Below are positions 8,298 to 17,144 of a stretch of DNA of 64,000 nt, in pieces. A program made the translations under genes and the position numbers. A model generated the notes under the pieces. The model worked only from the letters and a program-made list of their open reading frames with translations. It did not search any database and was not told the DNA's origin. The first letter of the stretch is position 1; the number at the start of each line of letters is the position of its first letter. Source of the stretch: Mesorhizobium sp. NFR06 (GTDB taxonomy: Bacteria; Pseudomonadota; Alphaproteobacteria; Rhizobiales; Rhizobiaceae); contig NZ_FOVT01000001.1 of assembly GCF_900115245.1 (NCBI RefSeq), positions 372,001 through 436,000 of the forward strand, given 5' to 3'.

Positions 8298-9273
8298 CGT
8301 CAGCTTCGTCATCGCCGCCTACAACGCCGAGGCTACCCTCGACCGCGCCATCGCCAGCGCGATCGCGCAATGCGGTGTGACCGTTGAGGTCATCGTCGTC
8401 GACGACCAGTCGCGCGACGGCACGCTGGATGTGGCGCGCGCTTATCCGGAAGATATCGTCAAGGTGGTGGCGCTGCCGGCAAACCGTGGCCCGGGCGGCG
8501 CCAGGAATGCCGGCCTCGACCTTGCCCGGGGCCGCTGGGTGGCGGTGCTCGATTCCGACGATGCCGTCCTTCCCGGCCGTCTGGCGGCGATGATCGCGCG
8601 GGCGGAAGCGGCCGGCGCCGAGATCGCCGTCGACAATGTCCAGGTCGTGCGCGAGGACGGCACGCCCGACGACACCATGTTCCCGGCCGGCTATCTCGAA
8701 GGCCTGCGCGAAATCTCGCTTGCCGACTACATCGCCGGCAATCTGGTCTTCGAGTCGCGCTTCAATCTCGGTTATCTCAAGCCGATCTTCCAGCGGCGGT
8801 TTCTCGATGACAACGGGCTGCGCTACGACGAGAAACTGCGCATCGGCGAGGACTACATCCTTCTGGCAAGCGCGCTGGCCAGCGGCGGTCGCTGCGCGGT
8901 CGAGCCGAGCGTCGGCTATGTCTACCACATCCGCACCGGCTCGATCTCGCGCGTGCTCGAATTGCATCATGTCGAGGCGATGACCAGGGCCGACGCCGCA
9001 TTCGCGGCGGCATTTCCAATGGACGGCAGAGCCCAGGCGGCCTTCGCCAGGCGCGGCCGCAGCCTGCGTAAGGCGGCGTCGTTCCTGGCCCTGGTTCAGC
9101 ACATCAAGGCGCGTGCGCCGCTCAAGGCGATAGGCACGGCGCTCAGGGATCCGGCGGCGGTCGGGCATATGTCGATGCCGATCGCGGTCCGGCTCAGAAG
9201 GTTGCGGCGCAGTTTGCCGTGGGGCGGGGAGATGAAGCATGCGGGCAATTTTTTGGTAGCCGGCGATAGGTAG
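8287..9273 (+). CDS. exoO: Succinoglycan-type glycosyltransferase ExoO
   Basis: A 328-residue family 2 glycosyltransferase beginning VQPDVSFVIAAYNAEATLD. Core motifs are EVIVVDDQSRDGT, GGARNAGLDLARG and AVLDSDDAVLPGR, followed by IGEDYILLASAL (catalytic ED). The GTG at 8287 sits where the GT-A fold should begin and overlaps exoM; the upstream ATG at 8209 would add 26 unrelated residues. By position between exoM and exoN it is ExoO, the beta-1,6-glucosyltransferase that starts the side chain in succinoglycan. It could instead resemble ExoU, a paralogous enzyme. Confidence 0.84.
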   Translation: MQPDVSFVIAAYNAEATLDRAIASAIAQCGVTVEVIVVDDQSRDGTLDVARAYPEDIVKVVALPANRGPGGARNAGLDLARGRWVAVLDSDDAVLPGRLAAMIARAEAAGAEIAVDNVQVVREDGTPDDTMFPAGYLEGLREISLADYIAGNLVFESRFNLGYLKPIFQRRFLDDNGLRYDEKLRIGEDYILLASALASGGRCAVEPSVGYVYHIRTGSISRVLELHHVEAMTRADAAFAAAFPMDGRAQAAFARRGRSLRKAASFLALVQHIKARAPLKAIGTALRDPAAVGHMSMPIAVRLRRLRRSLPWGGEMKHAGNFLVAGDR

Positions 9274-9300
9274 AATCGATCTTCTCAGAAGGAATATCAG

Positions 9301-10197
9301 ATGCAGAAAGTCAGGAAGGCAGTCATCCCGGTGGCGGGGCTCGGAACCCGGTTCCTGCCGGCGACCAAGTCGATGCCGAAGGAAATGCTGCCCGTCGTCG
9401 ACAAGCCCGTCGTGCAATATGCCGTCGACGAGGCGTTCGAGGCCGGCATCGAGCACATCGTCTTCGTCACCGGCCGCAACAAGGCGGTCATCGAGGACTA
9501 TTTCGACTTGCATCCTGAACTGATCGGCACGCTGGAGCAGACCGGCAAGAAGGCGCAGTTGCAGTCTCTGGAAAGCCTGCTTCCGGTGGCCGGCGCCACC
9601 AGCTTCATCCGCCAGCAGTCGCCGCAGGGCCTCGGCCACGCCGTGTGGTGCGCGCGCGACGTGATCGGCAACGAGCCCTTCGCGCTGCTGCTTCCCGACA
9701 TGGTGTCCTTCGGCACGCGCGGCTGCCTTGCCGAGACGGTCGACCTTTACCAGCGGACCGGCGGCAATGTCATCGCCGTCGAGCGTTGCGACCCGTCCGA
9801 AACCAGCAAATACGGCATTGTCGGCCGCGGCGACGAGGTCGGCTCCGGCTTCAAGGTCACGGCGATGGTCGAAAAGCCCGCGCCCGCCAACGCGCCGTCG
9901 AACTTCTACATCAACGGCCGCTATGTGCTGCAGCCGGAAATCTTTGCGCTGCTCGGCAACCAGCAGCGCGGCGCCGGCAACGAGATCCAGCTCACCGACG
10001 CCATGGTGCGGCTGGCTCAGAGCCAGCCGTTTTACGCCCAGCCTTTCGAGGGCCGCATGTTCGACTGCGGTTCCAAGGAAGGCTTCATCGAAGCCACCAT
10101 CGCCTTTGCCCTGGCCCGCGACGACATGAAAGGGCCTGTCTTGGAGATGCTGCAGCAATTCGTCCGGTCGCATGAGCGCCGGGAAGTAGCCGCATAA
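9301..10197 (+). CDS. exoN: UTP-glucose-1-phosphate uridylyltransferase
   Basis: A 298-residue GalU-family enzyme making UDP-glucose from UTP and glucose-1-phosphate. It starts [22 protein letters not shown], the nucleotide-binding signature, followed by [30 protein letters not shown] and FDCGSKEGF near the C-terminus also fit. Length is normal for the family. An AAGGA Shine-Dalgarno precedes the ATG and the gap from exoO is 27 bp. In this position it is ExoN, which supplies the donor for the glucosyltransferases encoded upstream; galU is an equally valid name. Confidence 0.95.
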   Translation: MQKVRKAVIPVAGLGTRFLPATKSMPKEMLPVVDKPVVQYAVDEAFEAGIEHIVFVTGRNKAVIEDYFDLHPELIGTLEQTGKKAQLQSLESLLPVAGATSFIRQQSPQGLGHAVWCARDVIGNEPFALLLPDMVSFGTRGCLAETVDLYQRTGGNVIAVERCDPSETSKYGIVGRGDEVGSGFKVTAMVEKPAPANAPSNFYINGRYVLQPEIFALLGNQQRGAGNEIQLTDAMVRLAQSQPFYAQPFEGRMFDCGSKEGFIEATIAFALARDDMKGPVLEMLQQFVRSHERREVAA

Positions 10198-10249
10198 TGC
10201 CCATTTTTCGGGTGCATATGCGAACTCGCGATGGCGCGACTGCCACACC

Positions 10250-10276
10250 TGCGCCCGGGCCTGCGGGCCCGGCGCA
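10250..10276 (+). other. GC-rich hairpin between exoN and exoP
   Basis: TGCGCC-C-GGGCC, a TGCG loop, then GGCCC-GGCGCA forms an 11-bp stem with a single bulged C. There is no T-run, so it is not a standard intrinsic terminator. It sits 89 bp before the exoP ATG and could affect transcript stability or relative exoP expression. Confidence 0.4.
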
Positions 10277-10364
10277 TCCTGGCAACAACGTTGCGCGGTC
10301 TTTTCTGGTCACGACGCCGATCTACCAAGGCCGATAGCGCCTGCAACCTGGAATTGGACCGAAC

Positions 10365-12746
10365 ATGAACTATGCCAACTTCCCCCTCGACAAGAGGATG
10401 CCGTTGCCCAACGCCGATCCGGAAAAGGGTGAAGACTTCATCGATGTCGAACGTCTGCTTGGCATGGCCGCCCGACAGGCCAAGGTGGTGGCGGTCTGCG
10501 CCGTCATCGGCCTGTTCCTGGGCTTGATCTATCTGCAGACCACCCCCAAGCAATATATGTCCGTGGCGAGCGTCCTGATCGACGAGGGCTTGAACAAGGT
10601 CGTCGACGACATCTCGGCCGCGTCGCAGACCATGCAGACCGACGCTTCCCTGCTGAGCCAGATCGAGATTCTAACCTCGGCGCGCCTGGCATCGGTGGTG
10701 GTCGACAAGCTGAAGCTCGACCAGAACCCGGCCTTCATGGACCCGCCGCAATCGGCGCTGGCCAAAGGCATAGGCTTCGTGCGCGGCGTGGTCGGCTATT
10801 TCCGCAGCAGCTCGGCTGATCAAATCCCCGGCATCGAGAATGTCGACGAGGCGACGCGCCAGGCCATGATCAAAACGGCGACGCATGACTATGCCGTGTT
10901 GAAGCTGCAAAGCGAGGTATTGGCGCAGCGCAACGGCCGCAGCTACGTCATTTCCATCGGCTACCAGGCGCCGGATCCCGGCTTGGCCACGGCCATCACC
11001 AAGGCCTATGCCGATGCCTATCTGGCCGACCAGCTCAACGCCAGCTTCGACGCCACCGAACGCGCGGCCCTATGGCTGCAGGGCAGGCTCACCGAGTTGC
11101 GGGAAAGCTCGCAGAATGCCGCGATGGCGGTCGAGAAATTCAGGGCCGAACATGGGCTGTCCGCCAACAGCGACGGCCAGTTGCTGAGCGACAAGCAGCT
11201 TGCCGATCTCAACGCCCAGCTCATTGTCGCCCAGGCCGATACGGCGCGCGCCAGCGCCCGTTATCAGCAATACAAGGCGATCGTCGACAGCGGCTCCGAA
11301 AGCGCTTTCAACGATTCGGCCATCGGCGCCGACCAGCCGAGCAGCTCGGTCATCATCGCGCTCAAGACCCGCTATCTGGCCATCGCCAAGCGCCTGCAGG
11401 ACGTCGAGTCGAATTTCGGCAAGGATCATCCGCAGGCGGTGGCGCTGGCCAAGGAAAAAGCCGATGTCTCGGCGCAGATCTTCGGCCAGCTGAAGCAGCT
11501 CACCGAAAGCTACCGCAACGATTTCGAAGTGGCGCAGGCGCGCGAGACGGCGCTGCGCGACAAGATTTCAACCGCCGCCGGCAAGAGCTCCATCGACAAC
11601 CAGTCGCAGGTGAAGCTGAAGGAGCTCGACCAGCAGGCGCAGGCGCTGACCACGCTCTACCAGACCTTCCTCAGCCGCTATGAGGAAGCCTCGCAGCAGC
11701 AGTCCTTCCCGGTCGGCAAGGTCCGCATCATTTCCGACGCGACGATGCCGCTCACGGCCTCCAGCCCACGCACCTTGCGCGTGCTGGCGCTGTCGCTGGT
11801 GCTTGGCCTGATGCTTGGCGCCGGCTTTGGCGGCCTCAACGAGTTCAACGAGCGTTTCTTCAGGACGGGCGAGGACATTCGCGACCGCATCGGCCTGAAA
11901 TTCCTCGGCTATCTGCCGACGATCGGCGGCGGCAAGGCCAGGGATGCCAAGGCCGACGACGTGCCGACCGACGGCAAGGTGGCCAGTCTTTCTGCGGCTG
12001 AGAGACGGGCGCGCATGCGTGTCAGCATCGACGCTCCGGCCTCGATGTTCGCCGAGACGCTGCGCAACGCCAAGATCGCCTTCGACGTCGTGATGGAGGA
12101 TCGTGGCAGCCGGGTGATCGGCGTCATTTCGGTGCTGCCCGGCGAAGGCAAGTCGACGGTGGCCGCGAATCTCGCGGGGCTGCTTGCCGCCAACGGCGCC
12201 AAGACCTTGCTCATCGACGCCGACCTGCGCAATCCAGGCCTCAGCCGCAGCCTCGGCATGGAGGCCGAACAGGGCCTGATGGAAGCGGTGGTCAACGGCC
12301 AGACCTGGCAGTCGGTCGGCAAGGTCGACCGCCAGACCAAGCTTGCGATCATTCCGGCCGTGCTGCGCGGCCAGTTCTCGCACACCAGCGAGCTTCTGGG
12401 CTCTGCCGGCATGCGGCGCTTCATCGACAACGCCAAGGAGACGTTCGAATACATTGTCGTCGACCTGCCGCCGCTCGGGCCCGTTGTCGACGCCAAGGCT
12501 TTCGCGCCGCTGGTCGATGGCTTCGTGCTGGTCACCGAATGGGGCCGCACGCCACGCGCCATGGTGCGCTCGATGCTGGAATCGGAACCCTATATCGCCA
12601 ACAAGGTGACCGGCGCGGTGCTCAACAAGGTCGACCTGAAGAAACTGGCGAAATACGGCTCGCTCGGCGGCTCGGAAAAGTTCTTCGACCGCTACTCGAC
12701 CTACTATCTGGAGAAGTCCGACCAGCGCGCCAGGCAGGCGGCCTGA
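10365..12746 (+). CDS. exoP: Polysaccharide co-polymerase / BY-kinase ExoP
   Basis: A 793-residue inner-membrane protein that controls exopolysaccharide chain length. Residues ~35-440 form a Wzz-like periplasmic region with long helical stretches between transmembrane segments near residues 45-65 and ~470-490; the second follows the proline-rich ATMPLTASSPRT. The cytoplasmic C-terminus is a bacterial tyrosine kinase: Walker A LPGEGKSTVAAN (~590), Walker A' LLIDADLRNPG (~615) and Walker B YIVVDLPPLGP (~695). The tail has a tyrosine group in FFDRYSTYYLEK, the usual autophosphorylation site. The fused form is typical of rhizobial ExoP. Confidence 0.94.
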   Translation: MNYANFPLDKRMPLPNADPEKGEDFIDVERLLGMAARQAKVVAVCAVIGLFLGLIYLQTTPKQYMSVASVLIDEGLNKVVDDISAASQTMQTDASLLSQIEILTSARLASVVVDKLKLDQNPAFMDPPQSALAKGIGFVRGVVGYFRSSSADQIPGIENVDEATRQAMIKTATHDYAVLKLQSEVLAQRNGRSYVISIGYQAPDPGLATAITKAYADAYLADQLNASFDATERAALWLQGRLTELRESSQNAAMAVEKFRAEHGLSANSDGQLLSDKQLADLNAQLIVAQADTARASARYQQYKAIVDSGSESAFNDSAIGADQPSSSVIIALKTRYLAIAKRLQDVESNFGKDHPQAVALAKEKADVSAQIFGQLKQLTESYRNDFEVAQARETALRDKISTAAGKSSIDNQSQVKLKELDQQAQALTTLYQTFLSRYEEASQQQSFPVGKVRIISDATMPLTASSPRTLRVLALSLVLGLMLGAGFGGLNEFNERFFRTGEDIRDRIGLKFLGYLPTIGGGKARDAKADDVPTDGKVASLSAAERRARMRVSIDAPASMFAETLRNAKIAFDVVMEDRGSRVIGVISVLPGEGKSTVAANLAGLLAANGAKTLLIDADLRNPGLSRSLGMEAEQGLMEAVVNGQTWQSVGKVDRQTKLAIIPAVLRGQFSHTSELLGSAGMRRFIDNAKETFEYIVVDLPPLGPVVDAKAFAPLVDGFVLVTEWGRTPRAMVRSMLESEPYIANKVTGAVLNKVDLKKLAKYGSLGGSEKFFDRYSTYYLEKSDQRARQAA

Positions 12747-12747
12747 A

Positions 12748-12836
12748 GCAATTCTAGGAAAATGCGGAACCGGTTTTCCGTCCGGACTCCCGGCTCGAGC
12801 AAAGGGATAGCGGTTCTGCGTTTCTGGGAAACGTCG
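12748..12836 (+). repeat. RIME-like palindromic repeat, copy 1
   Basis: Starts GCAATTCTAGGAAAATGCGG, then ACCGGTTTTCCGTCCGGA, then a second GC-rich dyad ending CTGGGAAACG. It is the most diverged forward copy of an element found at least nine times in intergenic gaps of this window. It lies between the exoP stop and the convergent LysR gene, where its hairpins could end transcripts. Confidence 0.7.
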
Positions 12837-12843
12837 AACTCGT

Positions 12844-13776
12844 CTATCTGTGACGATCATGCGTCTGAGACGAGGATTCACGAGCGACAAGCGAGACGAT
12901 AGCCTCGCGGATCCAGCGCTGGCCGCTGTGTCCGTGACCGCGCTCATGCCACACCATTCCCACTGCAAAACCTTCAACGGGAAATGGACAGTCCATGACG
13001 TCGAGCTTGGCCGCCGAGCCACGCACCAGCCGCTCCGGGACCAGCGCGACGAAGTCCGAGTTGGCCACGATCTCGGGGACGAACAGGAACGACGCCGCGG
13101 AAAGCACCACGTTACGCTTATGTCCGAAAGCGGCCAAAGCGCTGTCCACCGGCGTTACGAATCCGCCGCCGTCCAGGGATACGATCACCTGCTCCAGTTG
13201 GGCAAATTCAGCGATCGTGATTCCTTCCCGGAGCCGCGGATGCTTCCGGCGGCCGATGAGCGCATAGCGCTCATCGAACAGATGTCGGGTGCGAAGACCT
13301 GGCGGGGCGTCTTGCGGCGTCATCAGCGCCAAATCCACATCGCCGCGCGCCATCTGTGCTTCCAACTGCGGCACGTCCAGATTGCGTATCGCGATGCGAA
13401 CACCGGGCGCCCGCGCCCTGAGTTCCACGACGAGCGGCTTGATCACGGCAGCTTGCAGATAGTCTGTGCAAGCGATTGCGAAGGTTAGCTTGGCCTTTGC
13501 CGGATCGAAGTTCCGATGCGAGGTGAGCGTGGCGCGAACCTGATCAAGGGTTTGGCGCAACGGATCGAGCAACTCCATTGCTTTGACCGTCGGCGTCATC
13601 CCTCGCTGGGCCGGAATCAGCAGTTGGTCATCGAACTCTTGCCTGAGGCGGTTTAGCTGGGCGCTTACCGCTGGCTGGCTCAGATGCAGTCGGGCAGCCG
13701 CCTTCGTGACGTTGCGCTCGATCAGCAGCGTCTCCAGGGTAACCAACAGATTGAGATCCAGGCGCTTGGTATCCAT
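12844..13776 (-). CDS. LysR-family transcriptional regulator
   Basis: A 310-residue LysR-type regulator. MDTKRLDLNLLVTLETLL opens the winged helix-turn-helix, with NVTKAAARLHLSQPAVSAQL as the DNA-recognition region (~20-40). The rest (~90-300) is the periplasmic-binding-like effector domain, starting LTFAIACTDYLQAAVIKPLV. The frame is open further upstream, but the ATG at 13776 begins exactly at the family N-terminus. It is divergent from the NmrA-like gene, a common arrangement in which the LysR protein controls its neighbour; the effector is unknown. A dyad overlaps its own start codon. Confidence 0.92.
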   Translation of the reverse strand: MDTKRLDLNLLVTLETLLIERNVTKAAARLHLSQPAVSAQLNRLRQEFDDQLLIPAQRGMTPTVKAMELLDPLRQTLDQVRATLTSHRNFDPAKAKLTFAIACTDYLQAAVIKPLVVELRARAPGVRIAIRNLDVPQLEAQMARGDVDLALMTPQDAPPGLRTRHLFDERYALIGRRKHPRLREGITIAEFAQLEQVIVSLDGGGFVTPVDSALAAFGHKRNVVLSAASFLFVPEIVANSDFVALVPERLVRGSAAKLDVMDCPFPVEGFAVGMVWHERGHGHSGQRWIREAIVSLVARESSSQTHDRHR

Positions 13777-13785
13777 GCAATGGAT
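13771..13785. promoter_or_regulatory. Possible LysR T-N11-A site over the lysR start
   Basis: ATCCAT-GCA-ATGGAT is a perfect 6-3-6 dyad and contains a T-N11-A core (13772 to 13784), the general LysR-box form. It covers the ATG of the LysR gene, which would suit autorepression. A short dyad like this can occur by chance. Confidence 0.3.
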
Positions 13786-13930
13786 AGTAGCTGAACATTT
13801 ATACGATTTCAAAAATACCTTCGGGTAGCCGAGACTTCTTGCTGGAGCCAGACACTCGGAGGCGCTTGGCAAGCCCGTCGTGGTCAAATCGGGGCGGAAG
13901 CGGTTTCGCCCCCAAACCAGGATAACCAGC

Positions 13931-14902
13931 ATGAAACCTCTGATCACCGTTGTTGGGGCCTCGAGCAAGCAGGGCCGCAGCGTAGCCAACTCCTTGCTCG
14001 ACAGTGGGCGCTACCGCGTACGCGCCCTGACGCGCCGTCTCGACAGCCAACCGGCGCAAGCCTTGGCGAAGAAGGGTGCCGAAGTGATGGTGGCGCCCCT
14101 CGAGCTCGGCAGGCAGGCCGAACTGGCCGAAGCACTGAAAGGCTCGGCCGGGGCATTCTTGATGACGCCGCCCATCGTCAAGGTGCCGCCGGCGGAACCC
14201 GAATTTGACCTCGGCAAGGAGTTGGCCGATGCGGCGGTGGCCGCGGGCGTTGACCACGTGGTCTTCAGCGGGCTCGAGAATGTCGAAGCAATCACCGGCG
14301 GCACCGTGTGGGCGCCGCATTTCACGGACAAGGCGAAGGTTGAGGACTACATTCGCGGCTTGCCCGTCCGCGCCTCGTTTGTGTACCTGGCGTTCTATTA
14401 CACCAACTTCCTGGAGTACTACGTGCCGCAGAGCGGGCGGGACGGCATAACGTTCGCCATATACTTGCCGCCGGATATTCCCATGCCGTTCTGCGACCCG
14501 CTCACCGCGGCCGGTCCGGCGGTGCGCGAAATCTTCGATCACCCGGCGCGCTACGCCGGCGAAGTCCTGCCGGTGATCGGGGAGTTTATCTCGGCGCAGC
14601 AAATGGTGGACACGTTTGCGCGCGTCACAGGAAGGCGCGCGCGCTATGCTTCTGCGTACTCACGCGAGGACTTGCTGCGCCACTTTCCGGGTTTCGCCGG
14701 CAACGAGCATCTCGTGCGCGAGTTGGTGGGCATGGTCGAATACGCTGTCGAATATGGCTACTATGCACCCGGGCGCGACCTGACCTGGAGTCGGAAGATC
14801 GATCCGAATGCTCTGACTTGGGAACAGTTCCTCAAGCGCAGCAAATGGCAAGGCGACCTGCTGTCCTATGGCGCAGCCGAGGCCGAGCTTACGCGGGCCT
14901 GA
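13931..14902 (+). CDS. NmrA-family NAD(P)-binding protein
   Basis: A 323-residue atypical short-chain dehydrogenase of the NmrA/HSCARG type. The dinucleotide-binding loop is VVGASSKQGRSVANSLL close to the N-terminus, followed by VRALTRR (likely NADP ribose-phosphate contacts). HVVFSGLENV and AFYYTNFLEYY fit the family. NmrA proteins bind NAD(P) and are often redox sensors rather than enzymes; some act on quinones. The ATG at 13931 is chosen because the upstream extension (from 13880) lacks similarity to the fold. It is divergent from the LysR gene, its probable regulator. Confidence 0.85.
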   Translation: MKPLITVVGASSKQGRSVANSLLDSGRYRVRALTRRLDSQPAQALAKKGAEVMVAPLELGRQAELAEALKGSAGAFLMTPPIVKVPPAEPEFDLGKELADAAVAAGVDHVVFSGLENVEAITGGTVWAPHFTDKAKVEDYIRGLPVRASFVYLAFYYTNFLEYYVPQSGRDGITFAIYLPPDIPMPFCDPLTAAGPAVREIFDHPARYAGEVLPVIGEFISAQQMVDTFARVTGRRARYASAYSREDLLRHFPGFAGNEHLVRELVGMVEYAVEYGYYAPGRDLTWSRKIDPNALTWEQFLKRSKWQGDLLSYGAAEAELTRA

Positions 14903-14974
14903 GAGCGGCGGAGGCTGGCGTTCGCGACACGATGGCAGGGTGTTTCGCCCGTCCGGAGTCTGCGTAAGGAACAT

Positions 14975-14997
14975 TTGGAGCGGTCCGAGCGCTCCAA
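14975..14997. terminator. Hairpin between convergent genes
   Basis: TTGGAGCG, a 7-nt loop, then CGCTCCAA form a perfect 8-bp stem between the convergent NmrA-like and phosphatase genes. There is no T-run, so it is only a possible bidirectional terminator. Confidence 0.35.
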
Positions 14998-15008
14998 GGC
15001 GCTCTTCG

Positions 15009-15722
15009 TTAATTTCCGGAAGACAGCAGCCTGCCGTATTTGCCGACGATCCTGAGCGCGGTCAGCCTCCCCGTTTGAAAGGCACCGGTGTCGATGTCGA
15101 GCCGACGCCCGTCGAGGGCCGGAAAATCCACGATCGTGTGCCCGTGCACCACCCACCGGTCGAGGCGGTGCGCCGCCTGGAAGAACTCCTCGCGGATATT
15201 GGTGAGGTCGCCCTCGTCCTGCGCCTCGAGCGCGATGCCGGGCCGGATGCCGGCATGCACGAAGACGAACTGCTCGGAGCAGACCATCGCCGGCAGCGTG
15301 CGCAGGAAGTCGACATGGCTGGCCGGAATGGCCTCGCGGATGCGCGCGTCCGCCTGTTCGCTCGAACCGTAGAGGCTTGCCAGATGGTCGGGGTCGACGC
15401 CGTAGGAGAACAAGGTCTCGCGCCCGCCATAGCCAAGCCAGGGTTCACGCGGGAGGTAGCCGTCGAGATAGCTGAGCAGCGCGACTTCGTGGTTTCCCAC
15501 CAGGCAGACGCGCAGGAAGCCTTTCGGCGGCGATGCCATCAAATGCTCGATCACGCGGCGCGAATGCGGTCCGCGGTCGATATAGTCGCCCAGCATGATG
15601 ATGACCTTGCGGCCGCGGAACCGCAGCGCGTCGACCTGAATCTTTTGTTCCAGCGCGCGCAGTTCGTCATGGCAGCCATGCACGTCGCCGATCGCGTAGA
15701 CAACCGTGTCGCGCATATCCAT
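15009..15722 (-). CDS. PPP-family metallophosphoesterase
   Basis: A 237-residue serine/threonine-phosphatase-like enzyme with the full PPP metal signature: YAIGDVHGCHDEL (GDxHG), MLGDYIDRGPHS (GDxxDRG) and CLVGNHEVALL (GNHE), then WVVHGHT and DTGAF near the C-terminus. It would dephosphorylate proteins or small molecules such as diadenosine polyphosphates; the sequence cannot decide which. The frame stays open for hundreds of codons upstream, but that part is antisense to other coding sequence; the ATG at 15722 immediately precedes the catalytic fold. A Ser/Thr phosphatase beside a BY-kinase locus is noted, but ExoP-type kinases need a tyrosine phosphatase. Confidence 0.9.
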   Translation of the reverse strand: MDMRDTVVYAIGDVHGCHDELRALEQKIQVDALRFRGRKVIIMLGDYIDRGPHSRRVIEHLMASPPKGFLRVCLVGNHEVALLSYLDGYLPREPWLGYGGRETLFSYGVDPDHLASLYGSSEQADARIREAIPASHVDFLRTLPAMVCSEQFVFVHAGIRPGIALEAQDEGDLTNIREEFFQAAHRLDRWVVHGHTIVDFPALDGRRLDIDTGAFQTGRLTALRIVGKYGRLLSSGN

Positions 15723-15862
15723 GACAAGGCGCTCGCGCGGCGCGGGTCGAGGACGTCTCGATCGTTGGAACAGGTTCACGGATTGAGGCTCGGATACTCG
15801 CACTGATTTGCGCCTCGATATCATGCCGAATGCAAACAATTCCACACCGGCGTGCTTATCTC

Positions 15863-15907
15863 GCAATTCCTGGCGGAAAAACTGCCTCGTTCTTTCCAGG
15901 AATTGCT
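15863..15907 (-). repeat. RIME-like palindromic repeat, copy 2 (half element)
   Basis: CGCAATTCCTGGCGGAAAAA and CTTTCCAGGAATTGC are the two ends of the first palindrome of the family, in reverse orientation. Only this half is present. It lies in the 221-bp gap between the phosphatase and acyltransferase genes, in which I see no gene. Confidence 0.75.
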
Positions 15908-15943
15908 TTGGCCGTCGCTGAAACGCGATCGATCGACAGCCCG

Positions 15944-17023
15944 TCAGGCGGCCTTTAGTCGATAGCGGAACAGCGTGTGGTCGAGCAGCAGCCGGATACG
16001 CGGCTCGGCCTCGGCCGCCACCAGCCAGCTCACCGCGATCATGGCCGCGCCAACGGCCGGGATCGCGGCAAGGTAAGGCACGCCGGCGCGCGTCAGGGCG
16101 CCGAGCATCGCGGCGCCGACGACGTCGTGGATGAGATAGAGCGGATAGGTCATCAATCCGATCCGCCGCCAGCCGCGCCAGGAAAGGTCGAGGCGCAGAG
16201 ACCACGCCATCAGCGCCACAGCCGCGAGAAAGATGACGATTGGCGGCGCATAAGGCATGGAGGCTTCCACCTTGGCGCTGTGCACGTCGATAGAGCTTGC
16301 GATCTGCAGCACGCCGGCCAACAGGAACAGGGCTGTGAAGGCGAGGCGCGGCATGGTCACCGCCTTGAAGCGCATCAGCCATAGAAGCACGCCGACGGCA
16401 AAGAACGCGCCATGATGAACCAGCATCAGCTGCAGCCAGCGCGTCTCGGCGAGATCGGTCCAGCCGAAAGCGAAATAGAGGCCCCAGAACAACGCGCTGA
16501 CCAGGCCGATGACGATGGCGACCGTTTCCATCAGGTCGAAGCGGCCGAGCCGCAGCAGGACCCAGACGATGGCATAGAACGCAATCTCGATGCCGAGCGT
16601 CCAGTAGACGCTGTCCACCCATGGCTCGAAAGGCACGAACAGCCCTGTGCGGACGAGGCGGATCACGGCGTCCGTGGGCCAGGAGAGACCCACCATGAGC
16701 AGGACGATCGCGGAGATCGGCGCGCACACCCATACCGCCGGCACCAGCCGTCTGAAGCGCGCCTCGAAAAATTTCAGCGGCGTCGAGTTCTCGGCGCTGA
16801 AGGCGATGACGAAGCCGCTGATGACGAAGAACACCTGCACGCCGACCCAGCCGGAGCCAGCAAAGGCCATTTCGGGATGGGGCGGCATACCGCCGGTGGC
16901 GCGCGCCGAAACGCCGTCGGGGAAAGCCCAGACCCAGAAGCCATAATGATAGAACATCACCATGACGGCAGCCAGGAATCGCAGAATGTCGACACCGCCG
17001 AATGTCGTCTTGTGCTGAGCCAT
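15944..17023 (-). CDS. Membrane acyltransferase, family 3 (ExoH/ExoZ type)
   Basis: A 359-residue multi-pass protein of the acyltransferase-3 family, with about ten hydrophobic segments. DILRFLAAVMVMFYHYGFW carries the conserved early arginine and histidine, and VQVFFVISGFVIAFS and RFRRLVPAVW are further family motifs. Such enzymes transfer acetyl or succinyl groups to sugars; ExoZ and ExoH do this in succinoglycan synthesis. A role in exopolysaccharide decoration is inferred from the exo genes 3 kb away. The ATG at 17023 directly precedes the first helix. A TTGTTGC-type dyad like those near exoT lies 45 bp upstream. Confidence 0.87.
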   Translation of the reverse strand: MAQHKTTFGGVDILRFLAAVMVMFYHYGFWVWAFPDGVSARATGGMPPHPEMAFAGSGWVGVQVFFVISGFVIAFSAENSTPLKFFEARFRRLVPAVWVCAPISAIVLLMVGLSWPTDAVIRLVRTGLFVPFEPWVDSVYWTLGIEIAFYAIVWVLLRLGRFDLMETVAIVIGLVSALFWGLYFAFGWTDLAETRWLQLMLVHHGAFFAVGVLLWLMRFKAVTMPRLAFTALFLLAGVLQIASSIDVHSAKVEASMPYAPPIVIFLAAVALMAWSLRLDLSWRGWRRIGLMTYPLYLIHDVVGAAMLGALTRAGVPYLAAIPAVGAAMIAVSWLVAAEAEPRIRLLLDHTLFRYRLKAA

Positions 17024-17067
17024 GCCGTGCCTTCGGTATGGCCCCCCAATGCAAACTTTAAAGTCTA

Positions 17068-17085
17068 TTGTTGCGTTGCACAACA
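17068..17085. promoter_or_regulatory. TTGTTGC-type dyad upstream of acyltransferase
   Basis: TTGTTGCGTTGCACAACA lies 45 bp upstream of the acyltransferase ATG. It resembles TTGTTGCGATGCAGCAA (5108-5124) between exoT and exoL, suggesting one regulator for both. The right arm is imperfect. Confidence 0.4.
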
Positions 17086-17144
17086 CGCGATTGCAGTGCG
17101 GGACAAATTCGTGAATTCGTCCTTAACGGCCGTCTGCTGGGCGA

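Noticed and set aside
8260..10248. 662-codon minus-strand frame
   Set aside because: It is antisense to exoO and exoN, both with full family motifs; the translation shows no domain.
15009..17054. Single 681-residue protein joining the phosphatase to an upstream region
   Set aside because: The upstream part is out of frame within the acyltransferase gene. The phosphatase fold begins at the ATG at 15722.
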